Shown here: positions 31,105 to 41,658 of the stretch, one piece after another | How the letters are laid out: each line of letters opens with the position of its first letter | Numbering within the stretch: the first letter of the stretch is position 1 | DNA from: Dendrophyllia cribrosa | Taxonomy: Eukaryota; Cnidaria; Anthozoa; Scleractinia; Dendrophylliidae | Assembly (NCBI GenBank): GCA_024195265.1 | Contig: JAJLRJ010000008.1 | Span: forward strand, 1,746,501-1,810,500 | Length of the DNA: 64,000 nt | Direction: 5' to 3' | The notes under the pieces: model-generated | Database searches by the model: none | What the model was told of the DNA's origin: nothing | What the model saw: only the letters and a program-made list of their open reading frames with translations | Made by a program: the position numbers and the translations under genes

Positions 31105-31386
31105 TCATGAAATAACACCTCTTTCTTTCAATTCCCGGTGGATTTCCCAGAGGAGATAACTTTGTTTTTGGAGATCATTTTTGAGAATCTTGTGTTCCTC
31201 TTGGAGGTTGACAAATGATTCAAAGAGGAGTTCTACTGTATCTTCCATTTCTTCATTTTGCTCTGCTTCTTCCATCTCCGAATCAGAGACAATAAATTCC
31301 TCGTCAGATGTTGTGGGGGTTTCATCAGAACTTCTTTCTTCCTCCTCTGAGCAAGTGAGGCAATCTTCATGATCACTGGCTTCCAT
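31105..31386 (-). CDS. Acidic protein with C-terminal coiled coil
   Basis: 93 residues. The N-terminal half is almost entirely Glu, Asp, Ser and Thr (SEEEERSSDETPTTSDEEF). The C-terminal half is a heptad-like helix (VELLFESFVNLQEEHKILKNDL). The start overlaps the end of the VLTF3-like gene by 14 bases, so the two are probably co-expressed. No family recognised. An acidic activation or adaptor role is a guess from composition. Confidence 0.6.
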   Translation of the reverse strand: MEASDHEDCLTCSEEEERSSDETPTTSDEEFIVSDSEMEEAEQNEEMEDTVELLFESFVNLQEEHKILKNDLQKQSYLLWEIHRELKERGVIS

Positions 31387-31942
31387 TTTCTTTCCATTTG
31401 TTTTTTTTGAAGATTGTTTGGATTATTTTTTCCTGTTCTACCCTTCTTGATGGAAGAATAAGCAGTTTGAAATCATCTTCATTTGGGTTGAAACCATTCT
31501 TTTTCAGAAGGGAGAAAAGAACTTGGTTGAAATTAAGAAACTTTTTTCGCTTGAGATGAAGATCATCATATGCCAGTGAAAAATATTTAAAATCGTCAAT
31601 GAGGAACTTTTCCAGATATTCATAGTCATTTCCATCGTGATTTGTTATGTGATTGAAAATTTCATGATCGTTGCCATTGACTTTTTTCCATTTGGAAGCT
31701 TTAACAAACTCCCTGACTTTTTTTCTGGTGATTTCATGGAGGGGAATTTGGGAGAGAATTTCTTTTTGATAAAATTCAAGATCTTTAAGTGGAATTTGGT
31801 TCTTCCCCTGATTTTTACGGATGACATCTTTAAAATGTTCCAGTCTGAGATTTTTGTGAGAATGCCATATTGTTGTATATGTTTCTTGAATAATTTCAGG
31901 AGTGTCATCTATTTCCTCATCTTCATCTTCGGAATCAGACAT
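31373..31942 (-). CDS. VLTF3-like late transcription factor (tentative)
   Basis: 189 residues. A short acidic N-terminus (MSDSEDEDEE) is followed by helical segments in the order seen in the poxvirus/NCLDV VLTF3 (A2L-type) family. These are LEFYQKEILSQIPLHEITRKK (about 53-73), an aromatic Tyr-rich middle, RKKFLNFNQVLFSLLKKNGF (about 134-153) and a C-terminal EKIIQTIFKKNKW (about 172-184). The FLNFNQVLF...LL pattern with a terminal xIFxKxxW is the main reason for the call. No N-terminal zinc knuckle is present, so it is either a minimal member or a false match. The gene is the last one before the right TIR. Confidence 0.5.
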   Translation of the reverse strand: MSDSEDEDEEIDDTPEIIQETYTTIWHSHKNLRLEHFKDVIRKNQGKNQIPLKDLEFYQKEILSQIPLHEITRKKVREFVKASKWKKVNGNDHEIFNHITNHDGNDYEYLEKFLIDDFKYFSLAYDDLHLKRKKFLNFNQVLFSLLKKNGFNPNEDDFKLLILPSRRVEQEKIIQTIFKKNKWKENGSQ

Positions 31943-31963
31943 TTTCTTTTCCAGAGAAACTTT

Positions 31964-32432
31964 TCTCCTGGGGAAAACTTTTTTTTCTCCAGAAACTGGA
32001 GAAAAAAACTAAATCTATCTGCAGATAGAATATTTATTCTCCCAGATTTTTTGAGACAGTAGAAGGGATATCACAGACTCCAATGGATCCGAAGGACCCC
32101 CTTAATTCAAAGGTTTTATGTCTTATATGTACTTAAATCAAATAGTAAGAATATGTAATGATTTGACAGGAAAATGAAATGGCACTTTTACAATCAATGA
32201 AAATATGTCTCTGGTAAATTTAGACAGAAAGTTAGCATTTGGAGATGCTGTTAAATTTTAGGAGAAAATGACAAATGAGTTTCTGAAATATTTTTATTGA
32301 GTTCTGGTGGTTTTAACATAAAGGATCAATCGAGTCATATAATTTACTAATGTGTATAAGTAAGCAGAAGTGTTTTACGTTAAAATTAACGGGGTCCGAG
32401 GATGCATTGGAGTCTGTGATATCCCTTCTACT
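31964..32432. repeat. Right terminal inverted repeat of Polinton-1
   Basis: Mirror of 9046-9514, ending GATATCCCTTCTACT next to the CTAGAT duplication. It also holds the internal pair of 28-bp inverted sequences that bound a 375-bp block (32058-32432). Confidence 0.92.
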
Positions 32433-32582
32433 CTAGATCAGTATTAATACTTGAAGTGAAACAAAAGAAACGGCAAACTGATCCTTACGGTAGAAAAACA
32501 GAACAGAAGCAAATAAAATAAAATAAAAGTGGAATATAATAGTGCCCAATATTTCGCTTTGCAAAACAAAGCTTCAGGGGCT

Positions 32583-32661
32583 AGCACTATAAATGATTAC
32601 AACTGTAAAACCGTTATACAAGTGGTTTTGAAGTTATTTTAATCATTTATAGTGCTAGGGG
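32583..32661. repeat. Hairpin repeat
   Basis: GCACTATAAATGATTA at the left is mirrored by TAATCATTTATAGTGC at the right with about 45 bp between. A GC-rich phrase GGGGGTCCGGGGGCATGCTCCCCCGG follows at once. This looks like a short MITE plus a flanking repeat. Confidence 0.6.
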
Positions 32662-33397
32662 GTCCGGGGGCATGCTCCCCCGGGGAATTTTTGAAATGAA
32701 ACTCTCTGAAATGCTATTAATCCAGTGTTCCTGAGACCGGAGAAACAGTTTCCAAGGCCAGCTTTGAGTTCAGTTTAATTCTCATGAAAAGTACATGTAG
32801 TTACACGAAACACTTTCTGAAACTAGTACTTGGGTGTAACTCCATTTTGGTTGTTTGTTCAAAGTAAATTCGACTGTCACTCAAATATTCGCTGCAATTC
32901 TTTTCAGTATGGAAAGGCTTTGGAAACGAATTTTCCAAAGCGATTTTCTCTGTCATTGGAGGCAGAAAGAAACTGATTTCCAATGTCAGCCATGTTCAAT
33001 TTGTCAGTTAATGCAATGTCTGGATAATGCAATGATTTAATCTTTCTTGTGACATAGGTTGTTCGTAGATATGTCTTGAGCCTTCTTAGGGCAGAGGCCG
33101 AGCGCTAACTCACAGCATTAATGGATTTGTTTGATGGATTTGTCGGTAGCTGGAGTCCGATAGCTGACGTCCGAGTAACTCAAGGGGTATTGAAATGCTT
33201 GGTTCACAATATCCAATCTCCAGTTTAAAGTCACAATATCTCCGATGCTAAAATTGTAGGCTTTTGATTAATTCACGGAATATTTATTTTGCAAACTCTA
33301 TTAAAAAAATGCATTAAAGCGCCCCGCCATCACATCTGGTCAAAGGATGTTGCTACACTATTCATCTCCGCCCACCGCCATTTTGAGCTGTCGAAAG

Positions 33398-33443
33398 TTG
33401 GTGGGGCAAATGCCCCACCTGCCCCACCGGTAGCGCCGCCCCT
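33398..33443 (-). other. hAT-like terminal sequence, partner not found
   Basis: On the minus strand the sequence begins CAGGGGCGGCGCTACCGG and continues GTGGGGCAGGTGGGGC. CAGGGGCGG is the usual end of many hAT elements. No mirrored end was found within a few kilobases, so this is a solo end or a coincidental GC-rich repeat. Confidence 0.35.
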
Positions 33444-34242
33444 GCAATTACAAGCTTGTTGTACAACACATAAACAAAGTATTTCTCATCCATTGAGATA
33501 TACATGTACCTACAATGCCACTGTACAACTATAAAAGAGCCATTCCTTGTGTCAGAAAATATCTTACATGCTTATGAAATCAGCTGAAAAGCCTACAAAG
33601 AAACAACTTACGTCGGGTCAAAAATAAACCATTGTTATTGGCTAAACTAAACAAGCCAATGAAAAGATAGAACATTTGATCCTCCCCAAGCACCCATAAG
33701 TCGCTAACATTCTACAACGACTTCAGTGTGATTTATTTGTGTTCTGACCATCTGCTCCTGGATATAAAATATTGTTCTAAAAATATAAAGCTTTGCAGGA
33801 ATTTTTTGTTCTGGGGTTTTTGTTTTGCACGATATTTTTTTTGCAGTTCAAGGCCGTGCTCGAATTTCTTTTTGGTATTTGCCCAACCCCCCCTCAAAAA
33901 TCTAATGGTCCGTCCCTTATGTGTGTGCTTTCACGTTTGAGTAGATGTCGGACTGTTGCACCCGCTGTTTACTCAAAATAAAGAGTTGTTTCATCTCTCT
34001 TCACTGGGTTAAGAATTAACTCATATTTTGAATTTGAGTGAAAAGCACTGACTCACTGCGGTGAGTAAGTTTTTAATCGTATGTTTGAGTAAAAGTGACT
34101 TTCACTTGATTTTCTCACACTGAGGAGTTGTTTTAACTCACTACGTTGGATTAAATATTTAAGTTAAATTTTAAGTAAACTAACTCAAAATATCGAGTAA
34201 AATTCCTACTTTACTAAAAAAATTAGTCAGTTTTACTCTTTT
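33444..34242. other. Stretch without genes
   Basis: No supportable gene. From about 33960 to 34230 the words ACTCA and GAGTAA (and mirrors) recur densely without fixed spacing, leading into the 35-bp array. Confidence 0.45.
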
Positions 34243-34622
34243 GCGTCAATTTACAGACATTTTATAATGCCCCGCTTGCGTCAATTTACAGAGATTTTAT
34301 AGTGCCCCGTTTGGGTCAATTTACAGAGATTTTATAATGCTCCGTTTGTGTCAATTTACAGAGATTTTATAGTGCCCCGTTTGCGTCAATTTACAGAGAT
34401 TTTATAATGCCCCGTTTGTGTCAATTTACAGAGATTTTATAGTGCCCCGTTTGCGTCAATTTACAGAGATTTTATAATGCCCCGTTTGTGTCAATTTACA
34501 GAGATTTTATAGTGCCCCGTTTGCGTCAATTTACAGAGATTTTATAGTGCCCCGTTTGTGTCAATTTACAGGGATTTTATAGTGCCCCGTTTGTGTCAAT
34601 TTACAGAGATTTTATAATGTCC
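34243..34622. repeat. 35-bp tandem array, 11 copies, alternating two-unit pattern
   Basis: The unit TCAATTTACAGAGATTTTAT plus A(A/G)TGCCCCGTTTG(C/T)G repeats every 35 bp from about 34247 to 34622. Neighbouring units alternate between two versions over much of the array: TTTATAGTGCCCCGTTTGCG and TTTATAATGCCCCGTTTGTG. This suggests a 70-bp higher-order unit. The core is the mirror of the irregular motif at 1480-2120. Confidence 0.9.
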
Positions 34623-34624
34623 CG

Positions 34625-35035
34625 TTAGATAGGTAAACTTTATTTATATTATGCGTTGTCAATTCATAATACATGCTCTTCCGTCGAGCCTTAAACAACA
34701 ATAGATTAATTACTTAACTACATTAAATTATCTGACTAAATTCATTATCTATACGGGATTATACTAAAAACTATAAAAAGTATCCTTTATGAAGTATCAT
34801 TAAATTAGATAGAATGTAAATGCATGATTTAAAAGAGCTAAGAGTGGACTACATCTTAGCGCTCAAAGGCATGCTGTTCCAGAGAACAGAACCGCGATAC
34901 TGAAAACTTCGTTTGCCTGCTTCAGTACTCGGTCTAGGAACGGAAAGGTTGTATTTTGAATTTCTTAGATTATGTGAGTGAACACCGGATGTAGCTTTAA
35001 ATATTCTATTTGGACGATTAGGAGAAAGATTATGT
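34625..35035 (-). pseudogene. LINE reverse-transcriptase C-terminal fragment
   Basis: On the minus strand a broken frame contains HNLRNSKYNLSVPRPSTEAG followed by SFQYRGSVLWNSMP. This is the conserved tail of CR1/L2-type non-LTR retrotransposon polymerases. The rest of the element is absent. It inserts beside, and perhaps into, the 35-bp array, since TTTACAG-type repeats resume at 35045. Confidence 0.65.
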
Positions 35036-35044
35036 TTGTTTGTG

Positions 35045-35440
35045 TCAACTTACAGATATTTTATAATTCCCCGTTTGTCATTAGATGTTATTTACAGAAA
35101 TTTGGTAACTGAATTAACATTAAAATTACGCAGTGCCATTTACAGACATTTTATATTAGAAGTCTAGGCATTATAAAATCTTTGTAAACAGCAGATTTAC
35201 AAACATTGTTGGCAGATTTTGTAAAGTCTGTAAATTGTAAGTCTCTCCTCTCATTACAACTCCTAGAATTTATAAACATTTCACAAACATTTTATAAAGA
35301 ACAAGACAACAAAACTATATAAAATGTCTGTCAAAAGAATTTACAGAGATTTTGTTTTTAACAGGTGAAAGTACCAAGTCTGTAAATTCAAGACTTATAG
35401 ACATTTTATGAAGTCTGTAAATGGTCCAAGTTTTCCAGTG
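35045..35440. repeat. Degenerate TTTACAGA.ATTTTATA repeats
   Basis: About ten diverged copies of the TTTACAGA/AATTTACAGAGATTTT core, in both orientations, continue the array after the LINE fragment. No gene. Confidence 0.6.
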
Positions 35441-36532
35441 AAAGTAGCAAAAATGAATTCAATAGGTGTTCTGCTTTCAGTTTCAGAAATATGTTCATAG
35501 TTTAGTTCATTTTTGTCCACTACTTATGCAAATGCTTTTGTTTATCATTTCAACAAGTACATGGCTATAAAAGTTTAAATCAATCAGCTCTTTCAAGGCA
35601 GCCTTAAATATCCAGAGGTGCATACATGTCCACAGTACATAAGACTTCATTTTAGAAGTTAGTTATCCTTCTGAAAGTTATTGTTTGTTTGGCACCTACA
35701 GTCAAGGCACAAAGTAAATGTCAGTTCCTAAATCCTTCCCTATAATTATGCTATACCTTACATTCAAAAGTATACAAGACTTTTTCTGAAAAGTGCATTA
35801 TCAAAAAAGTCCTAAAACCAGACCCAAAAAAAAGTATGATGGCCCAGAACGTAACCCAAAAAAGTTCCTTTTTTTCACTCTATAAAAAAGTTAATACAAA
35901 AACACATCAAGATAGTTGCAGACAGTTTTTGCATTCACCTTTCTTAATTCATGATGTATCTGTCAGTGATCTATGACAAACTTTAGGCAGACTGCAATCA
36001 TTCTTGAAACTGATACAATTTATTGTTTGATACAATATATTGCTTGTTTTAGAACCCTGGGTTTTGCTTTTGGTCAACTCCCAATAAAGTCATAACCACA
36101 ATCTTTCACCCAAAACAAATCAACACAAATTTTTCTAACCCAAAAAAAGTCCACAGATTGCTAATTTCAAACCCAAAAAAGGTCTTCACACGCCACTTTA
36201 ACTTTTGGTCAGGTTTTTATACTGTTTTTTTTTTCTTTTTGTTTAGTTTTTATGTTAACCTTTCAAAAATAAGATTTAAAAGGCATTTAAATGGCATGTT
36301 TCAGAATTCACAGGCTTGGACACAATAGTCCAGCATTCTGTAGCTTGCCTGCAGATTTCCATAAGAATAGGTATATTTCCTTGTCAACTGATTTACATCT
36401 GGTTTGACATTGTTAGATTTCATGTAAAGATCATTTGGATGTGGGATTTGGGGGGGATTTGGGGAGATGAACAATACAACTTATGTCCCTGAATTGTATG
36501 TTCTTGTCAAGTTTTTGTTACATGGTAGGCAA
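35441..36532. other. Stretch without genes
   Basis: No open frame of note. Short runs of AACCCAAAAAA recur between 35815 and 36190. Confidence 0.45.
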
Positions 36533-36826
36533 TTACTGCGCCTTTCAATAACATGCAGAATTTGAAATTCAAATTTCCACCAACGGTTGCGTTTTACACT
36601 GCTGTCAATCATCTTAGCTTACCTCTCAGGAAACAGATCTTCACTTCAATGAGTTCAAAGGGTCACGTCCGTGCGTTATGATTGGTAGATTTCGATCCAT
36701 TTTGTTTGTTTCTTTTTTACATGGTCCATTGGCTTTCGTATTAATTATGATTGACGGCAGGGAATAACGCAACCGTTGGTGGAGATTTGAATTTTAAATT
36801 CCGCATGTTATTGAAAGGCGCAGTAA
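36533..36826. mobile_element. MITE with ~60-bp terminal inverted repeats
   Basis: TTACTGCGCCTTTCAATAAC at the left is mirrored by GTTATTGAAAGGCGCAGTAA at the right. Pairing continues inward through GAATTTGAAATTCAAATTTCC and CCACCAACGGTTGCGTT. The 294-bp element is non-coding. The flanks give no convincing target duplication. Confidence 0.8.
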
Positions 36827-36849
36827 CGGTGTACCATCAAATGTTTGTC

Positions 36850-37461
36850 TTTGAGCAGTTTTTTGATATGTTTAGTTGACATTCGATAGTTGATATTCTA
36901 TTTTTCCTTCAGTCTATGGTAATATAAATGATTAACACTGATTAACATGACACAATTGCAAAATAACACAAAATTTCTACAAAGGGCAAAATTGCACTAA
37001 CATAATAAGCTAAACTCTACTTGCACACGGTTTCTGTTAAATAAAGCAATGACTAGAAAATATGTTGGTTATTACTGTTAAAACTTTTAAGAAAAAACTT
37101 CTTAATACAAAACTGTTTTTGATCTGTACAGAAACATACATGTATGTATCAGATCTTGAATAAATATACTGTTCATTTATCAGGCTTTGTTTTTTTACCT
37201 TTGAATTCTTTGTAGAAGCAATACTTGTATGTGATCAGGAATAAAAGCATAGTTCTGGGTGTCACTACTGCTTTGAGTTTGATTGATCTCGATTTTATTC
37301 GTTTCGATTCGTCGCTGCAAAAACGGTGATACACTGCCTCTGCCAGACGGTACAAAGCACAAATAAACACAACGTTACGATTCCAAGTTCCTTTTAAATC
37401 TTATTACCTGAGATGAAAGGTATAATTTGCTTTTTCCGTGGTTCGCTTTCTCGTCGCGACC
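36850..37461. repeat. Right arm of the outer long inverted repeat
   Basis: Mirror of 13-650, ending at CGCTTTCTCGTCGCGA. The sequence beyond (CCACCGTTTTG...) has no counterpart left of position 13. Confidence 0.75.
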
Positions 37462-37584
37462 ACCGTTTTGAAATTTCTTTACAATAACAACCATGCATAT
37501 ATGAAGGACCTATATTTTATGGCGAATACCGCTGAATGCTCGTTCCCAGACCCCCGTAACATCCCTTTTCAGTCTGAGGCGACA

Positions 37585-38620
37585 CACAGATTTTAGTAAG
37601 CTAAATCCGTCCCTTGCTTGTAAAATTTTTGATACAATGATATCCCCAATTTTGCTCTATAATAGTGAAATTTGGGGTGGATATACCAAATCTGATTTTA
37701 AGGCTTGGGATAGCTCACAAATTGAAAGAACGCATCTTCAGTTTTGTAAACGCTACCTTCAAAGTGAGTAATATTCTAATATTGCGTGCAGAGCTGAACT
37801 TGGTCAATTTCCTCTAAATATTGCCATTAATCTAAGAATCCTCAACTACTTGTTATACCTTCAAAATAAGCCCCAAGACTCTTTTGTTAAACAATCTTTC
37901 TTAATCTCGTTAGATCTTCACTCGAATGGTAAAATTAGCTTTCACTCCAATCTTATGAAGATATCCGAATATTTTAATTTCAGAAATTTTAACCCCAATT
38001 TATTAAACACCGCTGAAGTCAAACACTGTACAAATTTAATGAAACAGAAATATATTTCTTATTGGCAACATATACTTCAGCATTGTCAAAAACTAGAATT
38101 TTATAACAGTTTTAAGAACGAATATACCCCCTCAAATTATCTAGGCCTAACTAGAAGAGCATCTGATAGGAGGGTATAAACTAAATTACGTATAAGTAAT
38201 CATAAACTTATGATCGAACTTGGCAGATACAACAAAATTCCCAGAGACAAAAGGCTTTGCCCAGTTGGTGGTTCAAATCAAATCGAAGACGAAATCCATT
38301 TTCTTTTCTATTGTTCAAAATCCGCAACAATAAGAGATAATTTTTACAATAAAATACAGACTTTTATACCAAATATTAGCCATTTACCCGTAACTGAATT
38401 GATCATAGAATTAATGAATTCTTCCATTTACTTTGTAAACATGCAATTAATTAAATTTATTTCATCTTGTTTTGATTCTCGAGATCAAATTGTTACCAAT
38501 ATAATTTAATTATTCCAACGTGAATATCATTATCATTTTTGTTTTCTTTCCTTTTGTTAGTTAGTTGTAAGCTTTTGCAATATTGTAAAATCTACAGTCA
38601 TACAAATAAAGCTAAATGTT
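37585..38620 (+). pseudogene. LINE (non-LTR retrotransposon) C-terminal remnant
   Basis: A conceptual reading with two in-frame stops (near 37770 and 38177) covers the end of a LINE polymerase. Landmarks are SPILLYNSEIWGGYTK (about 37650), AELGQFPLNIAINLRILNYL, then HKLMIELGRYNKIPRDKRLCP and DEIHFLFYC. The last part is a zinc-knuckle-like C-terminus in which one Cys of CPxCG reads CPVGG. The 3' end with AATAAAGC lies near 38606. It starts about 125 bp after the outer inverted arm. Confidence 0.7.
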
Positions 38621-39960
38621 GTTTTAGGTGGGGCGAGAGGGGGTACATAAAGAGACTACCAGTCTTTTTCTTAAATGGTGGTTCCTGTCCGAAAGACTAT
38701 TTCCGTTAGTGATTTCTATCTGAATCTGGGTTGTTTTAATTATGTGCAACAATATCTTCAACAAAAATAATTTATTGTCGAAATATTAAATTGACATTTC
38801 AAGTTTCTATTTAAGCTAATAATTTTAAGTCATTAATTTAAGTCATAAATAAATGTCAGTGTTATATACAAGCTATGTGATCTTTTCTTTTGTGATACTT
38901 TACGGTCCCGGAGCAAACGTTATCCTTTAGTTTCCATTCCAGCTTAATTCAATACCTTTTTATGCATACATGTGCATCTCATCGTAAATAAACTTTAGCA
39001 ATTCTTGTGGGATATGCCCACGGAGGGCAGGCAGAAAATTTTAGCCATCTGCTGACATAGTTCGCAGGGAATTGATGTTTTAGTTTTAGTTTTTGGGTGC
39101 AAACATAAAGCGTGACAAATTTCAAACAAGCTCGATGTATTTGAAATAATTCGTTATAAATGTTATAGTGTAAAACCCGTTCTTTATCGCCTACAGCTTA
39201 GAAAATACAATGAAGTGTCTATTTCGAAAATATAAGTGGAAATCATGTACTGTTTTCTTGCAGCAACCCGTTCTCTGCATTAGTCAACTAACTCTGCTAT
39301 TAACCTCAAAAAGCGGACAAAGATACAACAACAGTCATGATGAATAAGACAGAAACAATAAAAGAGGCCCAAGTGCAACTCGACAGGAAACAAAAAGCAT
39401 AAGACGCAAAGAGCGTAGAACGTCTCGGACACATCCACATAAAAACAAATTTGAAAGATTGATAGGTAACGTGAGATATCGAAACTTAATAAGAACCTTA
39501 ATACCTTTGTAGTGACGTATCGTGAGATATGACAAGTTCATGACATCCCAATACCCTAAGGAAATTAACAATAGGTACGGGGTGCTCCCCAAAAATTGTA
39601 GTGGCGGTATGTGACGCCCTTTTTGAAATCCTAACCGGTTTAACCAACCATATCCTCAATGCCCTAATATAGCTTCTATAAAGAAGAAAGAACTAACCCT
39701 CCCCCGGACAAAAGTTCACAAAGTTAACAAGGAACCTTTGTTAACAACTTTTGTCCCCTTTTTATACTGATATCAGTAGTAGTATAAGCCCACAGGGGCA
39801 AATTTATGCATTGGGTTCTGATTGGCTAAGAGGTCGAAATCCAGCCATCTGATTGGTGGAATCGTACCCCATGACTTTTTCGCATATCATTAATTGCGTG
39901 GGATAATTTATGCAAACGCGCGTGGATCCACGCAAAGAACAATGGCTGACATAATATTCG
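38621..39960. other. Stretch without supportable genes
   Basis: One 85-codon open frame on the minus strand (39335-39592) has no recognised domain. A short hairpin GTTAACAAGGAACCTTTGTTAAC lies at 39724. No RNA gene identified. Confidence 0.4.
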
Positions 39961-39967
39961 CGCGTGA

Positions 39968-40525
39968 TTGAAACAGAATAAACTACAAAAGCTACAAAAC
40001 AGAGCAGCCCGTGTTTTGACCTATTCAGACTATGACGTAGATGCTGGTAATCTATTAGAACTCCTAGGATGGAAAAATCTTGCTTGCCAGCAACAAATTC
40101 AAAGAGCTACGATGGTTTATAGGTCTCTACACGGGTTGGCTCCAAACTATCTAAGTTCTAAATTTGAGAAGCGAGAAATTAGTTACAACCTAAGGGACTC
40201 TGAGGATAAACTTAATGTTCCATTGCCGCGCACAAACTATTATAAAAATAGTTTCAGTTATAGTGGCGCCATGCTCTGGAACAGCCTTTCTCATAATGTA
40301 AGGAAAGCTGAGTCCCTTGGGCAATTTAAACGACTTCTCAAAGAGGAACTATAAGGCACGGCATTCGTGGAAAGCAGCTTTTTATTATTTATTAAATTCT
40401 TCATATATAGATATTTTTTAATATTAGTTTATTGCTTTGTGTTAGTATTATAATGATTTTAGGCTGACGAATTTTTACCGTGTTTAAATAAAGATTATCT
40501 ATCTATCTATATATCTATCTATCTT
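39968..40525 (+). pseudogene. CR1/L2-type LINE C-terminal remnant with microsatellite tail
   Basis: A 128-codon frame (39968-40354) reads KLQKLQNRAARVLTYSDYD, ATMVYRSLHGLAPNYLSS and SFSYSGAMLWNSLSHNVR, the end of a CR1/L2-type polymerase. The 3' UTR ends in a (TCTA)n microsatellite (about 40494-40524), a usual tail of such elements. It is truncated at the 5' end. Confidence 0.75.
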
Positions 40526-40528
40526 GGA

Positions 40529-40557
40529 AGGGGGGGGGGGGGGGGGGGGGGGGGGGG
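40529..40557. repeat. Poly-G tract (~28 bp)
   Basis: An almost pure G run directly after the LINE tail. Length in the original DNA is uncertain, since such runs are hard to sequence. Confidence 0.8.
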
Positions 40558-40825
40558 TACGGGAGGGGAGATGAGCGAAAGCTTGCTCAAGTTTGCCCAA
40601 GTTTGTCCAAGCTTGCCCCAGCTGGTTATGGATGACAGTGAGCTTTAAGAGTACTTTGAGAAAACAAAACAACACGTTTGATGTACGTTTTGAAAGATGT
40701 TTTATTAAAACAACTAGATAACTGAGAGCATCACAGCTTCAAACGTTTGTAACAAATTCAACTATAAGTTTAATAATGAAAAAAGATCTTAGATACATGC
40801 GTCGGGTCCTAGAAATTACACATGA

Positions 40826-41077
40826 TCAATTTGTCAGAGAAAGTTTTTGAATGCCACTAACAACAGAGTCTATGTCCATTGGTGTTTCCTCTTTTCTTTC
40901 TAGTCTTTCTGGACATTCTATATGAAATGACCCCTTGATTCCATTTGCGCACCCGTTGCACTGATTCAGCTTTTCTTCTTGAATGAGTTTGTCAAACATC
41001 GCTGCATAAGAAAGGTGAAACACATGTCCGATAAGACCTGCTATTCTTTGTCGTTTCACTTTGTCAACTTCATCCAT
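40826..41077 (-). CDS. Small protein with Cys pair, unknown function
   Basis: 83 residues. An N-terminal helical part (VKRQRIAGLIGHVFHLSYAAMFDKL) precedes a CNGC...GSFHIEC segment that could bind a metal. The C-terminus is MDIDSVVSGIQKLSLTN. It is not recognised, and membership in element 2 rests on position only. Confidence 0.4.
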   Translation of the reverse strand: MDEVDKVKRQRIAGLIGHVFHLSYAAMFDKLIQEEKLNQCNGCANGIKGSFHIECPERLERKEETPMDIDSVVSGIQKLSLTN

Positions 41078-41472
41078 GGTCAGAAGAAGCTTTGAGCTTA
41101 ATTCAACGCAATTCAGACTTGATCAAGTGACTCTTGTAATGGTCATTTGTCAGTCACCCGCTTTCATCATCTACATAATAAAAGGGTGTAATATGAAAAA
41201 GTGACGTCATCCCACAAGACAATGGGTTAAGAGGGCTTGCCCAAGCACAGCTAAGTTTGCCCGAGCTTGCTCAATCTTATTAGGTCATGTCGCTTATGAA
41301 TGTTAATATGAGCGGTATTTTTCCTAATAGGGAAAATAAAAAGTATGGGATTAGCGGTAACTTTCCGTATTAGGTCATAAACGCTTATGTATGAGCAATA
41401 TTTCCCTTATTAGGTCATACTGCTTGACTATATGAGTGTCGTGCTGTGGTTGTATAGAGTTTATGACAAAAC

Positions 41473-41658
41473 ATGTGTGAGATGAGAGACAGCAATCGCA
41501 TTCAAGACTATTTAAATGACATCCAGTTGCGTACAGAAGGTCTGAACGAGGCTTTAGCTCAACTGAAAAGGCTGTTGGACGAGATTCTGTTTCTAAAATA
41601 TGACTTGCGTTTCCTTCTCGATGGACTGGTGCGAGACTTACAACCCTTGCAACGCTAA
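41473..41658 (+). CDS. Short coiled-coil protein
   Basis: 61 residues, almost one continuous heptad-like helix (LNEALAQLKRLLDEILFLKYDLRFLL). A TATAGAG sequence lies about 20 bp upstream. It overlaps the start of the SLOG gene in another frame, so it could instead be an upstream regulatory frame. Confidence 0.4.
   Translation: MCEMRDSNRIQDYLNDIQLRTEGLNEALAQLKRLLDEILFLKYDLRFLLDGLVRDLQPLQR

Larger units (their letters stand above)
9046..32432. mobile_element. Polinton-1: complete Polinton/Maverick with TIRs and 6-bp TSD
   Basis: The element begins AGTAGAAGGGATATC and ends with its exact mirror GATATCCCTTCTACT. It is flanked on both sides by CTAGAT (9040-9045 and 32433-32438), a 6-bp duplication typical of retroviral-type Polinton integrases. 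Its total length is 23.4 kb, or about 19 kb without the nested 4.4-kb insertion. It carries the core Polinton set: pPolB, integrase, packaging ATPase, adenain-type protease, double jelly-roll capsid and penton. The TIRs look identical by eye, so the insertion is young. The capsid and virion-protein genes carry frameshifts and the integrase is interrupted, so this copy is not autonomous as it stands. Confidence 0.93.

Noticed and set aside
34243..34622. CRISPR-like array with regular units
   Set aside because: Units are directly tandem, with no unique spacers, and the setting is eukaryotic.
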